Shown: positions 28,594 through 44,269, numbered from the stretch's first letter. The stretch: DNA of 64,000 nucleotides from Thalassotalea sp. 42_200_T64 (GCA_002162925.1 MABC01000055.1:1-64000), one strand, 5' to 3'. The notes: generated by a model from the sequence alone, not told the origin. Made by a program: numbers and translations.

Positions 28594-30947
28594 TTATAAA
28601 AGTTCGGTTAAACCGGCCTTGAGTACGGCGACAAATTTATCGGCGTCGTGTTGGCTAAACGCCAATGGCGGTCTAATTTTTAAGATGTTGTAAAATGGTC
28701 CTTCAGTACTTAATAAAATGTTATTTTGTTTGAAGTACTCGATTAACCAGGAGGTTTTATCGGTTGCCGGTTGCTTGCTGTCGCTATCTTCCACCAACTC
28801 AACACCAATAAATAAACCTAAGCCTCTGACTTCGCCAATAAGGTCAAATTGTTGCTGCAACTGCTTCAGTTGCTGTTGGAAATAATTGCCGGTGGTTAAT
28901 GCGTGTTGTTGCAAGCTCTCATCCTTAATGACATCGAGCACGGCCATGCCGATGGCACAAGATACCGGGTTGCCACCAAAGGTATTGAAATATTCCATGC
29001 CGGTAACAAAGGCATCGGCAATCGCCTGAGTGGTGATCACCGCCGCCATCGGATGACCATTACCAATCGGCTTGCCCAGAGTGACAATGTCTGGCGTTAC
29101 ATTTTGCGTTTCAAATGCCCACATATGCCTACCTACCCGGCCAAAACCAACTTGTACTTCGTCGGCAATGCATACGCCGCCAGCGGCCCGCACTTTCGAG
29201 TAAACGGCGTTGAGGTAGCCTTGTGGCATAATAATTTGTCCGGCAACCCCTTGCAGAGATTCACAGATATACGCGCCCGGTTTTTTACCCTGCGCTGCCA
29301 ACTCGCTAATAACCGTGTCAACGCTGTCGGCATAAGCATTGGCCGTTTCGATAGTGTCACCTAAAAATTCACCACGGTAAGGGTCTGGCAAGGTTACTTT
29401 ATGCACATAAGGTTGCGCCCCTTCGCCACCCGGACCATCAAATTTGTATGGGCTGGCTTCAATACAGGCGCTGGTATTACCATGATAAGCACCGTCAACC
29501 ACCAGTAATAACTCTTTCGATTTGCTGTAATTTCGGGCTAAGCGAAATGCCAATTCATTGGCCTCGCTGCCTGAGTTCACCAACATACACACCGAAAGCT
29601 CATCAGGCATGGTGGCCAATAATTTATCGGCATAATTGACCAGGTTGTCATGCAAATAACGGGTATTGGTATTTAATTTCGCCAATTGCGCCTGACCTGC
29701 GGCCACCACTTTCGGGTGACAATGTCCGACATGACAGACATTATTGACCATATCCAAATAGCCATTACCTTGCTCATCATAGAGATAGGCGCCCTGACCA
29801 CGGACTATTTTCAGCGGTTGCTGATAACTCAAACTCAGCGTTTTCCCTAAGTGTTTTTGTCGATAGCTGGTGATCTCATCTTTGCTTTTTCCGCTATCAA
29901 CCGGGTAATCACAGGCTTGCTTTAACTGACAATATACGGCAAACGGATTTAACTGGCGTAATTGCTTAAGCAAGGCCCAGGCCGGTTGCACCGACACTAA
30001 TAGATAGTCGTTTTCCGGTTGCAGCTGGTGGGCAAGGGTTGAATTACACACTGTGGTACATAATCGTAATGCCACCAGTGAGAACAACACTTCCAGCTCG
30101 GTTTCTGATAAGGCTCGCTGCTGATGATAAGCGGCGACCAAAGATTTTAATGTCGCTAACGGGTCTTGTTGCCCCATCAACGCATAGGCACCAGCAATAG
30201 CCAGTTCGTTAATCCCCTGGCTGTGCACCACGTCACCAAAATCGATTAAACCAGTCACACTTTCGGCAGCTTTTCATCGTCGATTAATACATTGTAATCA
30301 TTGGCATCGTTATGAATGATCCCTTGCGGCAGTTGTGCCAGCATTGGCAAAGTTTGCGCTTGATACAAATTAAGAAAGTGATCGACCAAGTCGCGTTGCT
30401 CAGCGTTTAAACAATGTTTTTTGGTTTGGCAAATACCCAAGCCTTGGGCTAGATCCCATTCTAAATACCGAAAGGTGCCGGGATGCTGAAAATCCGCCAA
30501 CCCTTGATCCACTGCACCGACAAACTTGCCAAGACTGCTCCACAGCTCAGGGCTATGCGAGCTGCGGTTTGCATCCGCATAAAACACCCCAGGTAAATAA
30601 CTGAGTACGCGCAAATAAAACGTCTGCTGGTGCTCATTTTCATTTTCATTTTCAACAAGGGTCAGTAATTGCTGCTCAGCGTTAGCCACGGCGTGCGGCA
30701 CTTTGATGCCTTTTGCGGTTAAATGTGCCATTGCCGAATTTTGCATGTCCAGTTCTAATTTCGACTCACTAGAGTTGGCAATTTTAACTATGTATTGCTC
30801 ACCTGCATCTGTGGTTAAGATTAAATTTTGGTCGCAATAGCCAGGTAAAGATTTTAATTTACCGCGTAGTTGATAGTGTTGCTCAACTAACTCAGCGATT
30901 GTTGCTTCTGAAAATTGGCAGTTAGTGGCATCAGTGGCAGTTGTCAT
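28594..30947 (-). pseudogene. Fused APH-type hydroxylysine kinase / AGXT2L-type phospholyase, frameshifted
   Basis: The first part (30947 to about 30260) is an APH-fold kinase ending in HNDANDYNVL and, in another frame, GLIDFGD, which is the next kinase motif. GTGTGACT at the junction looks like GTGACT with two extra bases, so one protein of about 785 residues is split. The second part is a class III PLP enzyme from about residue 335: NNVCHVGHCHP, LVNSGSEANELA, DEVQVGFGRVG, and the PLP Lys in TLGKPIGNGHP. It resembles, from memory, human PHYKPL/ETNPPL (AGXT2L). With ALDH7 next door, hydroxylysine to phosphohydroxylysine to aminoadipate semialdehyde is the best reading; phosphoethanolamine lyase is the alternative. 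The start lies only a few bases after the beta-galactosidase stop, so the two are co-transcribed. Confidence 0.8.
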
Positions 30948-30949
30948 AA

Positions 30950-34180
<3,231 letters not shown>

Positions 34181-34209
34181 TTTAAAATTCTAACCTGACA
34201 AAATATACT

Positions 34210-34230
34210 ATTTATAATATAATTATAAAT
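34210..34230. promoter_or_regulatory. AT-rich near-palindrome in the GH2/GntR divergent gap
   Basis: ATTTATAATA-T-AATTATAAAT is symmetrical apart from one position and lies 30 bases upstream of the beta-galactosidase start. It could be an operator for the divergent GntR protein or simply AT-rich promoter sequence. Confidence 0.3.
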
Positions 34231-34389
34231 AATATTTTCAAGTATTATTAAAAAATAATATACAATTTCAGCAAAATTACCATTTACAACACCACAACCG
34301 AGCATTAACAAAGAGTTTAAAATTAACCTAGTGTATTGGGGCAATCTCAATTATCATACTAATCATAATTAAAGGCTAAGCAGATCATT

Positions 34390-35109
34390 ATGCAATCAGG
34401 ACACCGCAATTTAACTCAACAATTAGTGCACGAGTTAGGCAAAGATATTTTGCAAGGTAAATACAAAGTGGGTAATAAACTGCCTTCTGAGGCAGACCTC
34501 TGCGCGCAATACGACATCAGCCGCACGGCAACCCGGGAAGCGGTAAAAATGTTAACCGCGAAAGGCTTGATCAGTTCGCGTCCCAGACAGGGCATTAAAG
34601 TATTAGATTCAAAACACTGGAACTTATTTGATGTCGAAGTATTAAACTGGATCTTGATTGGCAAGCCAGATTTGTATATGTTACGCCATTTTCTGCAACT
34701 GCGCTTGTCGATAGAACCCGAAGCGGCTTATTTGGCAGCACAATACGCAAAAGACAGTGATATTGAGTTGATTAGAAATGCTTTGGCGCGAATGAAAAGT
34801 GCTGAAGATGGTTATGACGATACCTTAGAAGCGGATATTGAATTTCATACCAGTATTTTAGGGGCCAGCAACAACCCATTCTTTATCCAGCTTAAAAACT
34901 TTATTGAAATTGCTTTGCAGGTGAATTTGCGCTTCACCAATCGCTTTAAAGCCATCACCATAGATGAATATCAGGCCCATGCCGACATTTTTGACAATAT
35001 TGCCAATAGAAACCCACAAGCCGCCCATGATGCCTCGTTAAAAACGCAAAAAATTACCGTTGGTCTGGTAAATGACGCGATAACGGAATTGGAAGAGAAG
35101 AAGGGATAA
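34390..35109 (+). CDS. GntR/FadR-family transcriptional regulator (FCD domain)
   Basis: 239 residues. The N-terminal winged helix (about 8-75) includes GNKLPSEADLCAQYDISRTATREAVKML. The C-terminal FCD ligand domain (about 95-225) has the metal-binding Asp/His arrangement around DIEFHTSILGASNNPF and HADIFDNIANRN. It resembles DgoR-type sugar-acid repressors. Divergent from the beta-galactosidase across 209 bases, so it probably controls that operon in response to a galactose- or amino-acid-derived ligand. The reading frame is intact. Confidence 0.85.
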   Translation: MQSGHRNLTQQLVHELGKDILQGKYKVGNKLPSEADLCAQYDISRTATREAVKMLTAKGLISSRPRQGIKVLDSKHWNLFDVEVLNWILIGKPDLYMLRHFLQLRLSIEPEAAYLAAQYAKDSDIELIRNALARMKSAEDGYDDTLEADIEFHTSILGASNNPFFIQLKNFIEIALQVNLRFTNRFKAITIDEYQAHADIFDNIANRNPQAAHDASLKTQKITVGLVNDAITELEEKKG

Positions 35110-35190
35110 AGGCTGCGGGATAAAAGATGCTACGGGCTAAAAGATGCTTCGAGCTACTAGCAGCTATCCACTAAATTCTAAAAAGAGCGC

Positions 35191-35219
35191 CGTCATCCCG
35201 CACTTTATGCGGGACCTCC
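35191..35219. repeat. REP-like palindrome, left of the GIY-YIG gene
   Basis: 29 bases containing CCCGCA...TGCGGG. It is the inverse of 35641..35669 with one mismatch. Confidence 0.85.
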
Positions 35220-35248
35220 TGACGTAATAGGTGGATCTAAAAAAGCAC

Positions 35249-35536
35249 CTAAATAATATCTGGGTATAAATCCTTCCAGCTTGGGTTCACTATACTAATT
35301 AGCTCGTTTTTCCAATCTCGTTTCCATCTTTTAAGTTTTTTCTCTCTTAAAATAGCGCTCTCCATATCGTCATATAGTTCAAAGTAAACAAGCTTAAAAA
35401 GATTATATTGTTTGCTAAAACCTTCAATAAGCTTTTCTTTATGTTGATAAATTCGCTGAACTAAATGACTCGTGACACCAATATACAAAACGGTATTATG
35501 TTTATTTGAAATGATATAAATTTCGGGTTATTTCAC
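35249..35536 (-). pseudogene. Single-domain GIY-YIG endonuclease, TAA at codon 3
   Basis: Read from GTG 35536, which has AAAAGGA seven bases upstream, the gene has 95 codons, the usual length of these proteins. The third codon is TAA (35528..35530), where CAA (Gln) would give VKQPEIYIIS. The body is intact: YIISNKHNTVLYIGV (the GIY-YIG core), Arg in QRIYQHK and the Glu in ILREKKLKRWKRDWK. A TTG at 35488 could start a product lacking the first strand. The gene sits between two inverted REP-like palindromes. Confidence 0.75.
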
Positions 35537-35640
35537 GATTGAATTCCTTTTCAAGGACTGAAATTAAAGTGTAGTTTAAACAGACAAACAATGCGTCAAC
35601 GTCGAATAAAGAAATGGTAAGATATTCTCTGTACACCTAG

Positions 35641-35669
35641 GGAGGTCCCGCATCAAGTGCGGGATGACG
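35641..35669. repeat. REP-like palindrome, right of the GIY-YIG gene
   Basis: The inverted partner of 35191..35219 (28 of 29 bases identical after reversal). The pair bounds a 479-base unit containing only the GIY-YIG gene. Confidence 0.85.
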
Positions 35670-35764
35670 TGGTTAATTGTTTCTGAGTATTGTTCAGATA
35701 AAATCACCGAGTTCAATTCCCCAACCCATCTGCCAGCAGCTCGTTGCTCGTAGCTTTCTTTTAG

Positions 35765-36220
35765 CTACTCCACGTCGAGTAAAATTCGTATCGATTCGGT
35801 GATTTCACCTATTTCATTGACATCCACTGGCGCAATGAAAATGGTATCGTCGCCAACCAGTGTCCCTAACACACCAATCGACTCCCCCTGTATGTCTAAC
35901 ATTCGAGCAATCAATGGCGCAACGCCAATGCCAGTTTTGATGATGATTTGCATCTTGTTGTGTTTAACACTGTTCACTACCGTATGGATTGCCTGCTTTG
36001 ATTTAGGCACCGCCAACTCATCCTGGAGCATGTAAACCACCTGGTTTTTTACATTGCGGTTTTTTATTGCGCCCAATTTGGTCAGTGTACGAGAAACTTT
36101 CGCCTGACTGATATTATCGAAACCCTGTTTGGCCAATGCCGTGGTGATCTCACTCTGCGAGCTGCAGCTTTGCGCTTTTAACAACGCTTTGAAGGCTTTA
36201 AGGAAGGTCTGTTCTTTCAT
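35765..36220 (-). CDS. argR: ArgR-family transcriptional repressor
   Basis: 151 residues. The N-terminal winged-helix domain (SQSEITTALAKQGFDNISQAKVSRTL in two parts) is followed by the hexamerisation and ligand domain, with IGVAPLIARMLD and GTLVGDDTIFIAPVD, where the Asp pair binds arginine in E. coli ArgR. It is the last gene of a run gcdH, fused E1, acyltransferase, argR, 48 bases after the acyltransferase. That setting suggests it may control this catabolic operon, perhaps as a paralogue. Whether it binds arginine or another amino acid cannot be read here. Confidence 0.85.
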   Translation of the reverse strand: MKEQTFLKAFKALLKAQSCSSQSEITTALAKQGFDNISQAKVSRTLTKLGAIKNRNVKNQVVYMLQDELAVPKSKQAIHTVVNSVKHNKMQIIIKTGIGVAPLIARMLDIQGESIGVLGTLVGDDTIFIAPVDVNEIGEITESIRILLDVE

Positions 36221-36247
36221 CGTTCTATTCTTGCTCGCAGTAGAGTG

Positions 36248-36263
36248 ATACCAAGTTGATTAA
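36248..36263. repeat. Short copy of the repeat family 2 end
   Basis: ATACCAAGTTGATTAA lies in the 48-base gap between the acyltransferase and argR. Only the terminal 16 bases match the family. Confidence 0.45.
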
Positions 36264-36268
36264 CGCTA

Positions 36269-37321
36269 TTAAGCTAAAACCTGTTTGCGTTGCTCTTCAA
36301 GCCCCATGGTCAGAATAAACGGATCAGATTTCTGTCGGCTGATAAAATCACTTTTACAGCTTAACCCCAACCATTGCTGTTTAATCAAGCTTTGGGCAAC
36401 GGCACCACCTAACGTTGCCCCGGGCCCTAAAATAATCAATTTATCTGGGGCAAACTCCTTCACTGCCACTTCAATGGCTTTGCTGAAATTATATGGCTCG
36501 ACCACTTGCGTATCTAAGGTGTAATTGTACAGAGCATTGAGATCGCTACTGTGCGGCTGCCAAATATTCCCTAAACCATCGATCAGGGGGAATTGCGGTG
36601 TTGAAAACAGCTCTGTCGATAATAAAGCCCTGGCTTTTGCCGACGTATCTTTTAACAACGGCGTATGAAAAGCGGCATGGTTAAATAAATTCATCGGATA
36701 TCGGTCTTGTATTACCGGTAACTTGGCTTCTAACGCGCTTAAGCCTAATTTATTGCCACCAAATACCAGATAACCACCTAAGTGGATCGAAATATGAACC
36801 TCACAGTCATCTTCCTGGTTTGCTTCATCTAACCACAGCCTTATTTGCTTAACTTTAGCGCTGTCTTCACACCAGTTTTCATCGGCAATAGGGTAGATCA
36901 TCTGACCGCCAACTACGCCATCTGTCATCATTGAGCCCATAGTATTGATTAACTCAATGGCCGTATCCGGTTTTAACGCGCCGGCAACAGCCAAAGCAAT
37001 ATACCAGCCCATCGAGTTACCGGTTACCGCGACAATGTCATATTCATCCTGATTAATGGCTTGAAAATCGGCCATAGCACACGCGTAGATTAGCGCGGAG
37101 GCGTTTTCACCGACGGTATGCTTACGCATACTGTATTTCGCCATGGTATCGAGTTCGCTCACGCTCACTTGCCCCTGCTGCAGGCGATAATTATCAATCA
37201 CTTCAACAAGCGCTACCTTATCGCTATGCAAACGTTTAAGGTAACCAAGTTCTTCTTTATTATAGGTGCCACGCCCAGGACAAATGACCACGGCGGTTTT
37301 CTTCGTCTTAGTTGTACTCAT
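36269..37321 (-). CDS. FabD-like acyltransferase (ACP S-malonyltransferase fold)
   Basis: 350 residues. The nucleophile elbow TGNSMGWYIALAVAG and the later FNHAAFHTPLL with its histidine fit the malonyl-CoA:ACP transacylase fold. No acyl carrier protein or ketosynthase is nearby. The start overlaps the end of the fused E1 gene by 14 bases, so the two are translationally coupled. The partner reaction is therefore probably tied to the acyl-CoA made by the 2-oxoacid dehydrogenase rather than to fatty acid synthesis. Its true substrate is unknown. Confidence 0.7.
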   Translation of the reverse strand: MSTTKTKKTAVVICPGRGTYNKEELGYLKRLHSDKVALVEVIDNYRLQQGQVSVSELDTMAKYSMRKHTVGENASALIYACAMADFQAINQDEYDIVAVTGNSMGWYIALAVAGALKPDTAIELINTMGSMMTDGVVGGQMIYPIADENWCEDSAKVKQIRLWLDEANQEDDCEVHISIHLGGYLVFGGNKLGLSALEAKLPVIQDRYPMNLFNHAAFHTPLLKDTSAKARALLSTELFSTPQFPLIDGLGNIWQPHSSDLNALYNYTLDTQVVEPYNFSKAIEVAVKEFAPDKLIILGPGATLGGAVAQSLIKQQWLGLSCKSDFISRQKSDPFILTMGLEEQRKQVLA

Positions 37322-39557
37322 TAATACACTCTAATCCTTTTTTATTTTTCATCATTGCACAAGCAATTTCAACAATATCTGTCGTTGATGGCAACACGTG
37401 ATATGCGGCACTGCCTAATGGAATAAAGCAATCTTCGGCAGTAATTCGAGTCAGTGTAGCTTTGCTACTTTGTTCTGCTTGTTGCTCATAAATTAACGTC
37501 ACCAGCGCTTCACTGATGGAGCCGGTTTTACGGCACTCATCAACAATGATCACCTGCTGGCATTGGCTTACTTGTTCGAGGATGCCTTTTTCATCTAAAG
37601 GTGCGAGCCAGCGTAAATCGATCACTCGGCAACTAATGCCTTTTTCGGCGAGAATTTTTTCCGCCTGACGAGACAGAAAATAGCCATTGCCGTAAGACAA
37701 AATACAAATATCTGTACCTTCGCCATAGACACTCACTTGCTGATTGATCTCAGCTTTCGCATCAGCCGGAGGTAAGTAATTGGCAGTCCACAAACCATCG
37801 CCGGCTTGATGTAAATCTTTAGTCATATACAAGGCGATAGGCTCAAGAAATACCACGATGCGTTGCTGTTGTTGCGCTAATTGCACACAACTGCGCATCA
37901 TTTCTACGGCATCGGCACCATTTGACGGGCAGGCCACGACTAACCCGGGAATATCACGAAAAACCGCAAACGAATTATCATTATGAAAATGACCACCAAA
38001 GCCTTTTTGATAGGCGAGACCGGCGATACGGATCACCATAGGGTTAGTAAACTGACCATTAGAGAAAAACGGTAACGTCGCCGCTTCACCACGAATTTGA
38101 TCTTCGGCATTATGCACATAAGCAAGAAACTGAATTTCTGCAATCGGTAAAAAACCGTTGTGGGCAAAACCAATGGCGCCGCCTAAAATCGATTGTTCAT
38201 CGAGTAAGGTATTGATCACCCGGTTATGGCCGAATCTATCGAACAACTTGCTGGTGACATTATAAACGCCACCTTTTTTACCGATATCTTCGCCACACAT
38301 CACAATGTTGTCATGTTGCGCCATCAGATCCATTAAGGTCCAATTGAGCAACTTGGCCAAATGCTGCTTTTTATTGAGATTGTGTTTCTCATGGGCAAAC
38401 AACTGCTGCCGCTGCTCGGCACTGACCAATTCTGCTGGCAGATTATGTTTGCTTTGCGGGACAATACTCGCCTGCACTTGCTCGGCAGTTTCCAACTTTG
38501 GCTTGGTGGCTACTTGCTCGGCAATCTTGGCTATACGCTGCTCTACTTGTTGATATATTTGGATGATTTGTTTGCTGGTCAAAATCTCGTTTTCCAGCAA
38601 AATACGCGCGCTGTGCAACAATGGATCTTGCTGTTCTGTAGCTTCAATATCGGCGATATCACGATAAACAAATTCGGCATCAGAGCCGGCATGACCTAGT
38701 AGACGCACTGTTCTGACATGCAAAAATACCGGTTTGCCGTGTACACGAGCATATTTTTCTGCTTGTTTAGCTTTATGATAAGTATCAAGCATATTTAAGC
38801 CATCGCAATAGATGTATTTAATACCGGCGCGATGTTTAAAGTTAGCCGCAATCCAACCTGTTGGTGTCGAGGTGGAAATACCAATGCCGTTGTCTTCACA
38901 AACAAATACAATTGGCATCGGCACTGACTGATAGGCTGCCCAGGCAGCGCAATTAAATGCCCCTTGTGCGGTTGAATGATTCGATGAGGCATCACCAAAG
39001 TTGCAAATAACCACGCTGTCACTGGGTAATTCGCCTTTCATATTTAACCGTTTAGCCAAAGGGATACTAAATGCAGTGCCCATGGCTTTGGGTAAATGCG
39101 AAGCTATGGTGCTGGTTTGTGGCGGGATCGCCAACGCTTTGCTGCCCAGCACTTTATGACGGCCACCGGAGATAGGATCATCAATGGATGCGGCAAAAGA
39201 TAACAACATGTCATACAAAGGTGTTTGCCCGGCTACTTGCTTGGCGCGCTGAATGACAAAGGCACCACTGCGATAATGCAAAAAGGCCATATCGGTTGCT
39301 CTAAAAGCTTTGGCATAAGCCGCATTGCCTTCATGGCCGGCACTGCCTATGGTATAAAAACTTTGCCCTTGTTTTTGCATCACTCGTGATTGCAAATCCA
39401 AATGACGACTCATCACCTGGCTTTCAAAGATATCGACTAAGTCACTCGCCGTTAAGCCAACATCGGCTGGCGTTAGTTTGCTTGTTGATTGCGGCAAGTT
39501 TTCAGCGCTGACGAAGCTGACAAAGTTTTCTTTCACTAATTGATTACGATCGACCAT
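37308..39557 (-). CDS. Fused E1 alpha/beta 2-oxoacid dehydrogenase (thiamine-dependent)
   Basis: 749 residues from ATG 39557, which has GGA upstream. A TTG-type extension to 39659 would overlap gcdH and adds an unrelated leader. The alpha half (about 30-400) carries the TPP/Mg segment VICNFGDASSNHSTAQG and EDNGIGIS. The beta half (about 425-749) contains GEDIGKKGGVYNVT, TLLDEQSILGGAIGFA and the C-terminal transketolase domain (VDECRKTGSISEALV). No E2 or E3 gene is adjacent. Next to glutaryl-CoA dehydrogenase, 2-oxoadipate to glutaryl-CoA is an attractive substrate assignment, but branched-chain oxoacids are possible too. Confidence 0.8.
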   Translation of the reverse strand: MVDRNQLVKENFVSFVSAENLPQSTSKLTPADVGLTASDLVDIFESQVMSRHLDLQSRVMQKQGQSFYTIGSAGHEGNAAYAKAFRATDMAFLHYRSGAFVIQRAKQVAGQTPLYDMLLSFAASIDDPISGGRHKVLGSKALAIPPQTSTIASHLPKAMGTAFSIPLAKRLNMKGELPSDSVVICNFGDASSNHSTAQGAFNCAAWAAYQSVPMPIVFVCEDNGIGISTSTPTGWIAANFKHRAGIKYIYCDGLNMLDTYHKAKQAEKYARVHGKPVFLHVRTVRLLGHAGSDAEFVYRDIADIEATEQQDPLLHSARILLENEILTSKQIIQIYQQVEQRIAKIAEQVATKPKLETAEQVQASIVPQSKHNLPAELVSAEQRQQLFAHEKHNLNKKQHLAKLLNWTLMDLMAQHDNIVMCGEDIGKKGGVYNVTSKLFDRFGHNRVINTLLDEQSILGGAIGFAHNGFLPIAEIQFLAYVHNAEDQIRGEAATLPFFSNGQFTNPMVIRIAGLAYQKGFGGHFHNDNSFAVFRDIPGLVVACPSNGADAVEMMRSCVQLAQQQQRIVVFLEPIALYMTKDLHQAGDGLWTANYLPPADAKAEINQQVSVYGEGTDICILSYGNGYFLSRQAEKILAEKGISCRVIDLRWLAPLDEKGILEQVSQCQQVIIVDECRKTGSISEALVTLIYEQQAEQSSKATLTRITAEDCFIPLGSAAYHVLPSTTDIVEIACAMMKNKKGLECINEYN

Positions 39558-39627
39558 ATGTATTCCAGGAGCTAAGGCAGATGACCATGTTAAGATGGCC
39601 AATTCAAGGTGACTAATAAAGACGCTT

Positions 39628-40815
39628 TTAGAAAAATGCCTGAATACCCGTTTGCGCACGACCTAAAATCAGCGCGTGTACATCGTGAGTACCTTCGTAA
39701 GTATTCACGGCTTCCAGGTTCATCACATGGCGAATAATGTGGAACTCATCGCTGATACCGTTACCACCGTGCATGTCACGAGCCATACGGGCAATGTCGA
39801 GGGCCTTACCACATGAGTTGCGTTTCACCAGTGAAATGGCTTCTGGTGATAAGGTACCGGCATCCATTAATCGACCCACCTGTAAACAGGCGAATAAGCC
39901 AGTGGTAATTTCAGTTTGCATATCGGCCAGTTTTTTCTGAATAAGTTGGGTACTTGCAAGTGGTTTACCAAATTGGCTACGATCCAAAGTATACTGACGG
40001 GCGCCATGCCAACAGAACTCTGCCGCACCTAACGCGCCCCAGGAAATGCCGTAACGGGCTTTGTTCAAACAGCCAAACGGGCCAGATAAACCTTTGGCAT
40101 TCGGTAACATGTTTTCACTAGGGACAAACACCTCATCCATGACGATTTCGCCAGTGATTGATGCTCTTAAGGAAAACTTGCCTTCAATTTTCGGGGCGCT
40201 TAAACCCGGCATGCCTTTTTCTAAAATAAAACCACGAATAACGCCGTCAAGTTTTGCCCAGACAATAAAGATATCGGCAATTGGTGAGTTGGTGATCCAC
40301 ATTTTCGTACCGGTTAAACGGTAACCACCGTCAACCGTTTCGGCACGGGTTAACATGCTAGCCGGATCAGAGCCGGAATTCGGCTCGGTTAAACCAAAAC
40401 AACCAATTAACTCTGCGGTTGCCAATTTTGGCAAATACTCCATTTTTTGTGCTTCACTTCCGTAAGCATAAATAGGATGCATCACCAGCGAGGATTGCAC
40501 ACTCATCGCACTACGATAGCCGCTGTCCACTCGTTCAACTTCTCTGGCCACTAAACCATATGAGACATAGTTAACGCCGGCACAACCGTATTTTTCTGGT
40601 ATGGTAGCGCCAAGTAGCCCCAGTCCTCCCAATTCTTTCATGATCTCAATGTCAAAGATTTCATGGCGGTTCGCTTCCAATATTCTCGGCATTAATTTGT
40701 CCTGACAATACTGATGCGCAGCGTCACGAATTAATCGCTCCTCTTCGGTTAACAGAGAATCAAGTAATAATGGATCTTGCCAATTAAAAGTTGGACGATT
40801 TGCTGAACTAGACAT
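39628..40815 (-). CDS. gcdH: Glutaryl-CoA dehydrogenase
   Basis: An FAD acyl-CoA dehydrogenase that oxidises and decarboxylates glutaryl-CoA to crotonyl-CoA, the exit of lysine breakdown. 395 residues. [18 protein letters not shown] at the N-terminus is characteristic of GcdH. Also seen are [17 protein letters not shown], the catalytic Glu region [16 protein letters not shown], and the [11 protein letters not shown]-like [14 protein letters not shown]. It is the first gene of the operon with the fused E1, and divergent from a LysR regulator across 164 bases. Confidence 0.92.
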   Translation of the reverse strand: MSSSANRPTFNWQDPLLLDSLLTEEERLIRDAAHQYCQDKLMPRILEANRHEIFDIEIMKELGGLGLLGATIPEKYGCAGVNYVSYGLVAREVERVDSGYRSAMSVQSSLVMHPIYAYGSEAQKMEYLPKLATAELIGCFGLTEPNSGSDPASMLTRAETVDGGYRLTGTKMWITNSPIADIFIVWAKLDGVIRGFILEKGMPGLSAPKIEGKFSLRASITGEIVMDEVFVPSENMLPNAKGLSGPFGCLNKARYGISWGALGAAEFCWHGARQYTLDRSQFGKPLASTQLIQKKLADMQTEITTGLFACLQVGRLMDAGTLSPEAISLVKRNSCGKALDIARMARDMHGGNGISDEFHIIRHVMNLEAVNTYEGTHDVHALILGRAQTGIQAFF

Positions 40816-40979
40816 GATAACGCCTTATAAAATATTAGTGATGTTAATAAGTGATTGCTTGTTGACCAATATTAGATAAAATTAAGACAAAGTTAAAATA
40901 TAGTTTTTCTTTAGTAGCTATAGGCAATGCCTATAGATGAAAACGATACCTGAAGGCTATAGCCAAATAAGGGCGGTGT

Positions 40980-41810
40980 ATGGATTTACGAAGTTTGCAA
41001 TATTATGTGACGGTGTTTGAGCAGCACAGTTTCAGCGCGGCAGCCAAACATTGTTTTGTTGCCCAACCGTCGATATCAGCAGCAGTCGCGCAACTGGAAC
41101 AAACCCTTGATTGTTTATTGTTTGTACGACATGCGCGTGGCGTAACCCCGACCGATGCCGGTAAAAAACTCTATCCGTTAGCCAAGCAGTTATTAGGCCA
41201 GGCCGATGCGATTAAAACATTATTTAAAGACAGCGACAGCAAAAAACCATTCTATCTTGGCGTTACCCGAGGTCTGGGGGTAGAGCGTATGAGTGCACTG
41301 TTAAAAGACTTTACCGCCTCAAATAATTCGATGGAATTAACTTTGGTCGGCCATACTGAAAATAATGATGCGCGCATCATCATTAAAGAGGAGTTAAGTG
41401 AAAATGAGCATTATGTCTCGTTTTGGCAAGAAGACTATTTATTGGCGCTGCCTTATAACCATGTATTGTCGTTGCAAGAACGTATCACCCTGGCCGATTT
41501 TGATCAGTTGGCATTCATTCAGCGTACGCCTTGTAATGCCTGGTACTCACTCCAGGAAGCCTTAACTTTGGAAGGTATCAGCGTAGATTTACGCGCTAAG
41601 ATAAAAACAATAGATTATGCGCTGGGGCTGGTGAGTGCAGGTTTGGGTTGTGCGCTAGTGCCGGCACATCCGGAAATACTGAGTAATTCCGACATTGTTT
41701 TTCGCCCGATCCAAGGCTTAATGTTAAAACGTGAAATAGTACTAGCCTATCAACACCCGAGCAAAGAAATCACCAAATTAAAGCAACTAGTGGTTAAACA
41801 TAGTCAGTAA
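40980..41810 (+). CDS. LysR-family transcriptional regulator
   Basis: 276 residues, a little short for the family. The N-terminal helix-turn-helix is LRSLQYYVTVFEQHSFSAAA and QPSISAAVAQLEQTL. A periplasmic-binding-like effector domain follows (about 88-270). Divergent from gcdH, so it is the likely regulator of the gcdH-E1-acyltransferase-argR operon. The inducer cannot be inferred. Confidence 0.88.
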   Translation: MDLRSLQYYVTVFEQHSFSAAAKHCFVAQPSISAAVAQLEQTLDCLLFVRHARGVTPTDAGKKLYPLAKQLLGQADAIKTLFKDSDSKKPFYLGVTRGLGVERMSALLKDFTASNNSMELTLVGHTENNDARIIIKEELSENEHYVSFWQEDYLLALPYNHVLSLQERITLADFDQLAFIQRTPCNAWYSLQEALTLEGISVDLRAKIKTIDYALGLVSAGLGCALVPAHPEILSNSDIVFRPIQGLMLKREIVLAYQHPSKEITKLKQLVVKHSQ

Positions 41811-41845
41811 GCGGATAAATTACACCAATCCTTAACCGCTTAATT

Positions 41846-42041
41846 ATACCAATCCGTATAATTATCTGCTCATGAGAAACTCATATAAACAACACATGAG
41901 TTCCCCTTCGGGAATGTATATAAAGCTTGATAACTTCCTGGAATTTCAAAAAGATATGAATAACTATCTGTTCAAAATTTCAGTTGTTCTAAAGCTTTCT
42001 ATATCATTCTCAATTGATCACATCATTACGCGAACTGGTAT
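41846..42041. repeat. MITE-like repeat, family 3 (196 bp)
   Basis: It begins ATACCAATCCGTATAA and ends with ...ACTGGTAT. It shares interior segments with 11807..12071, including CCCTTCGGGAA and CAAAATTTCAGTTGTTCTAA-like sequence. It lies between the LysR gene and the 3' end of the GH63 gene, and accounts for most of the 246-base gap. Confidence 0.7.
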
Positions 42042-42056
42042 TAGCCCAATATGAAG

Positions 42057-44269
<2,213 letters not shown>

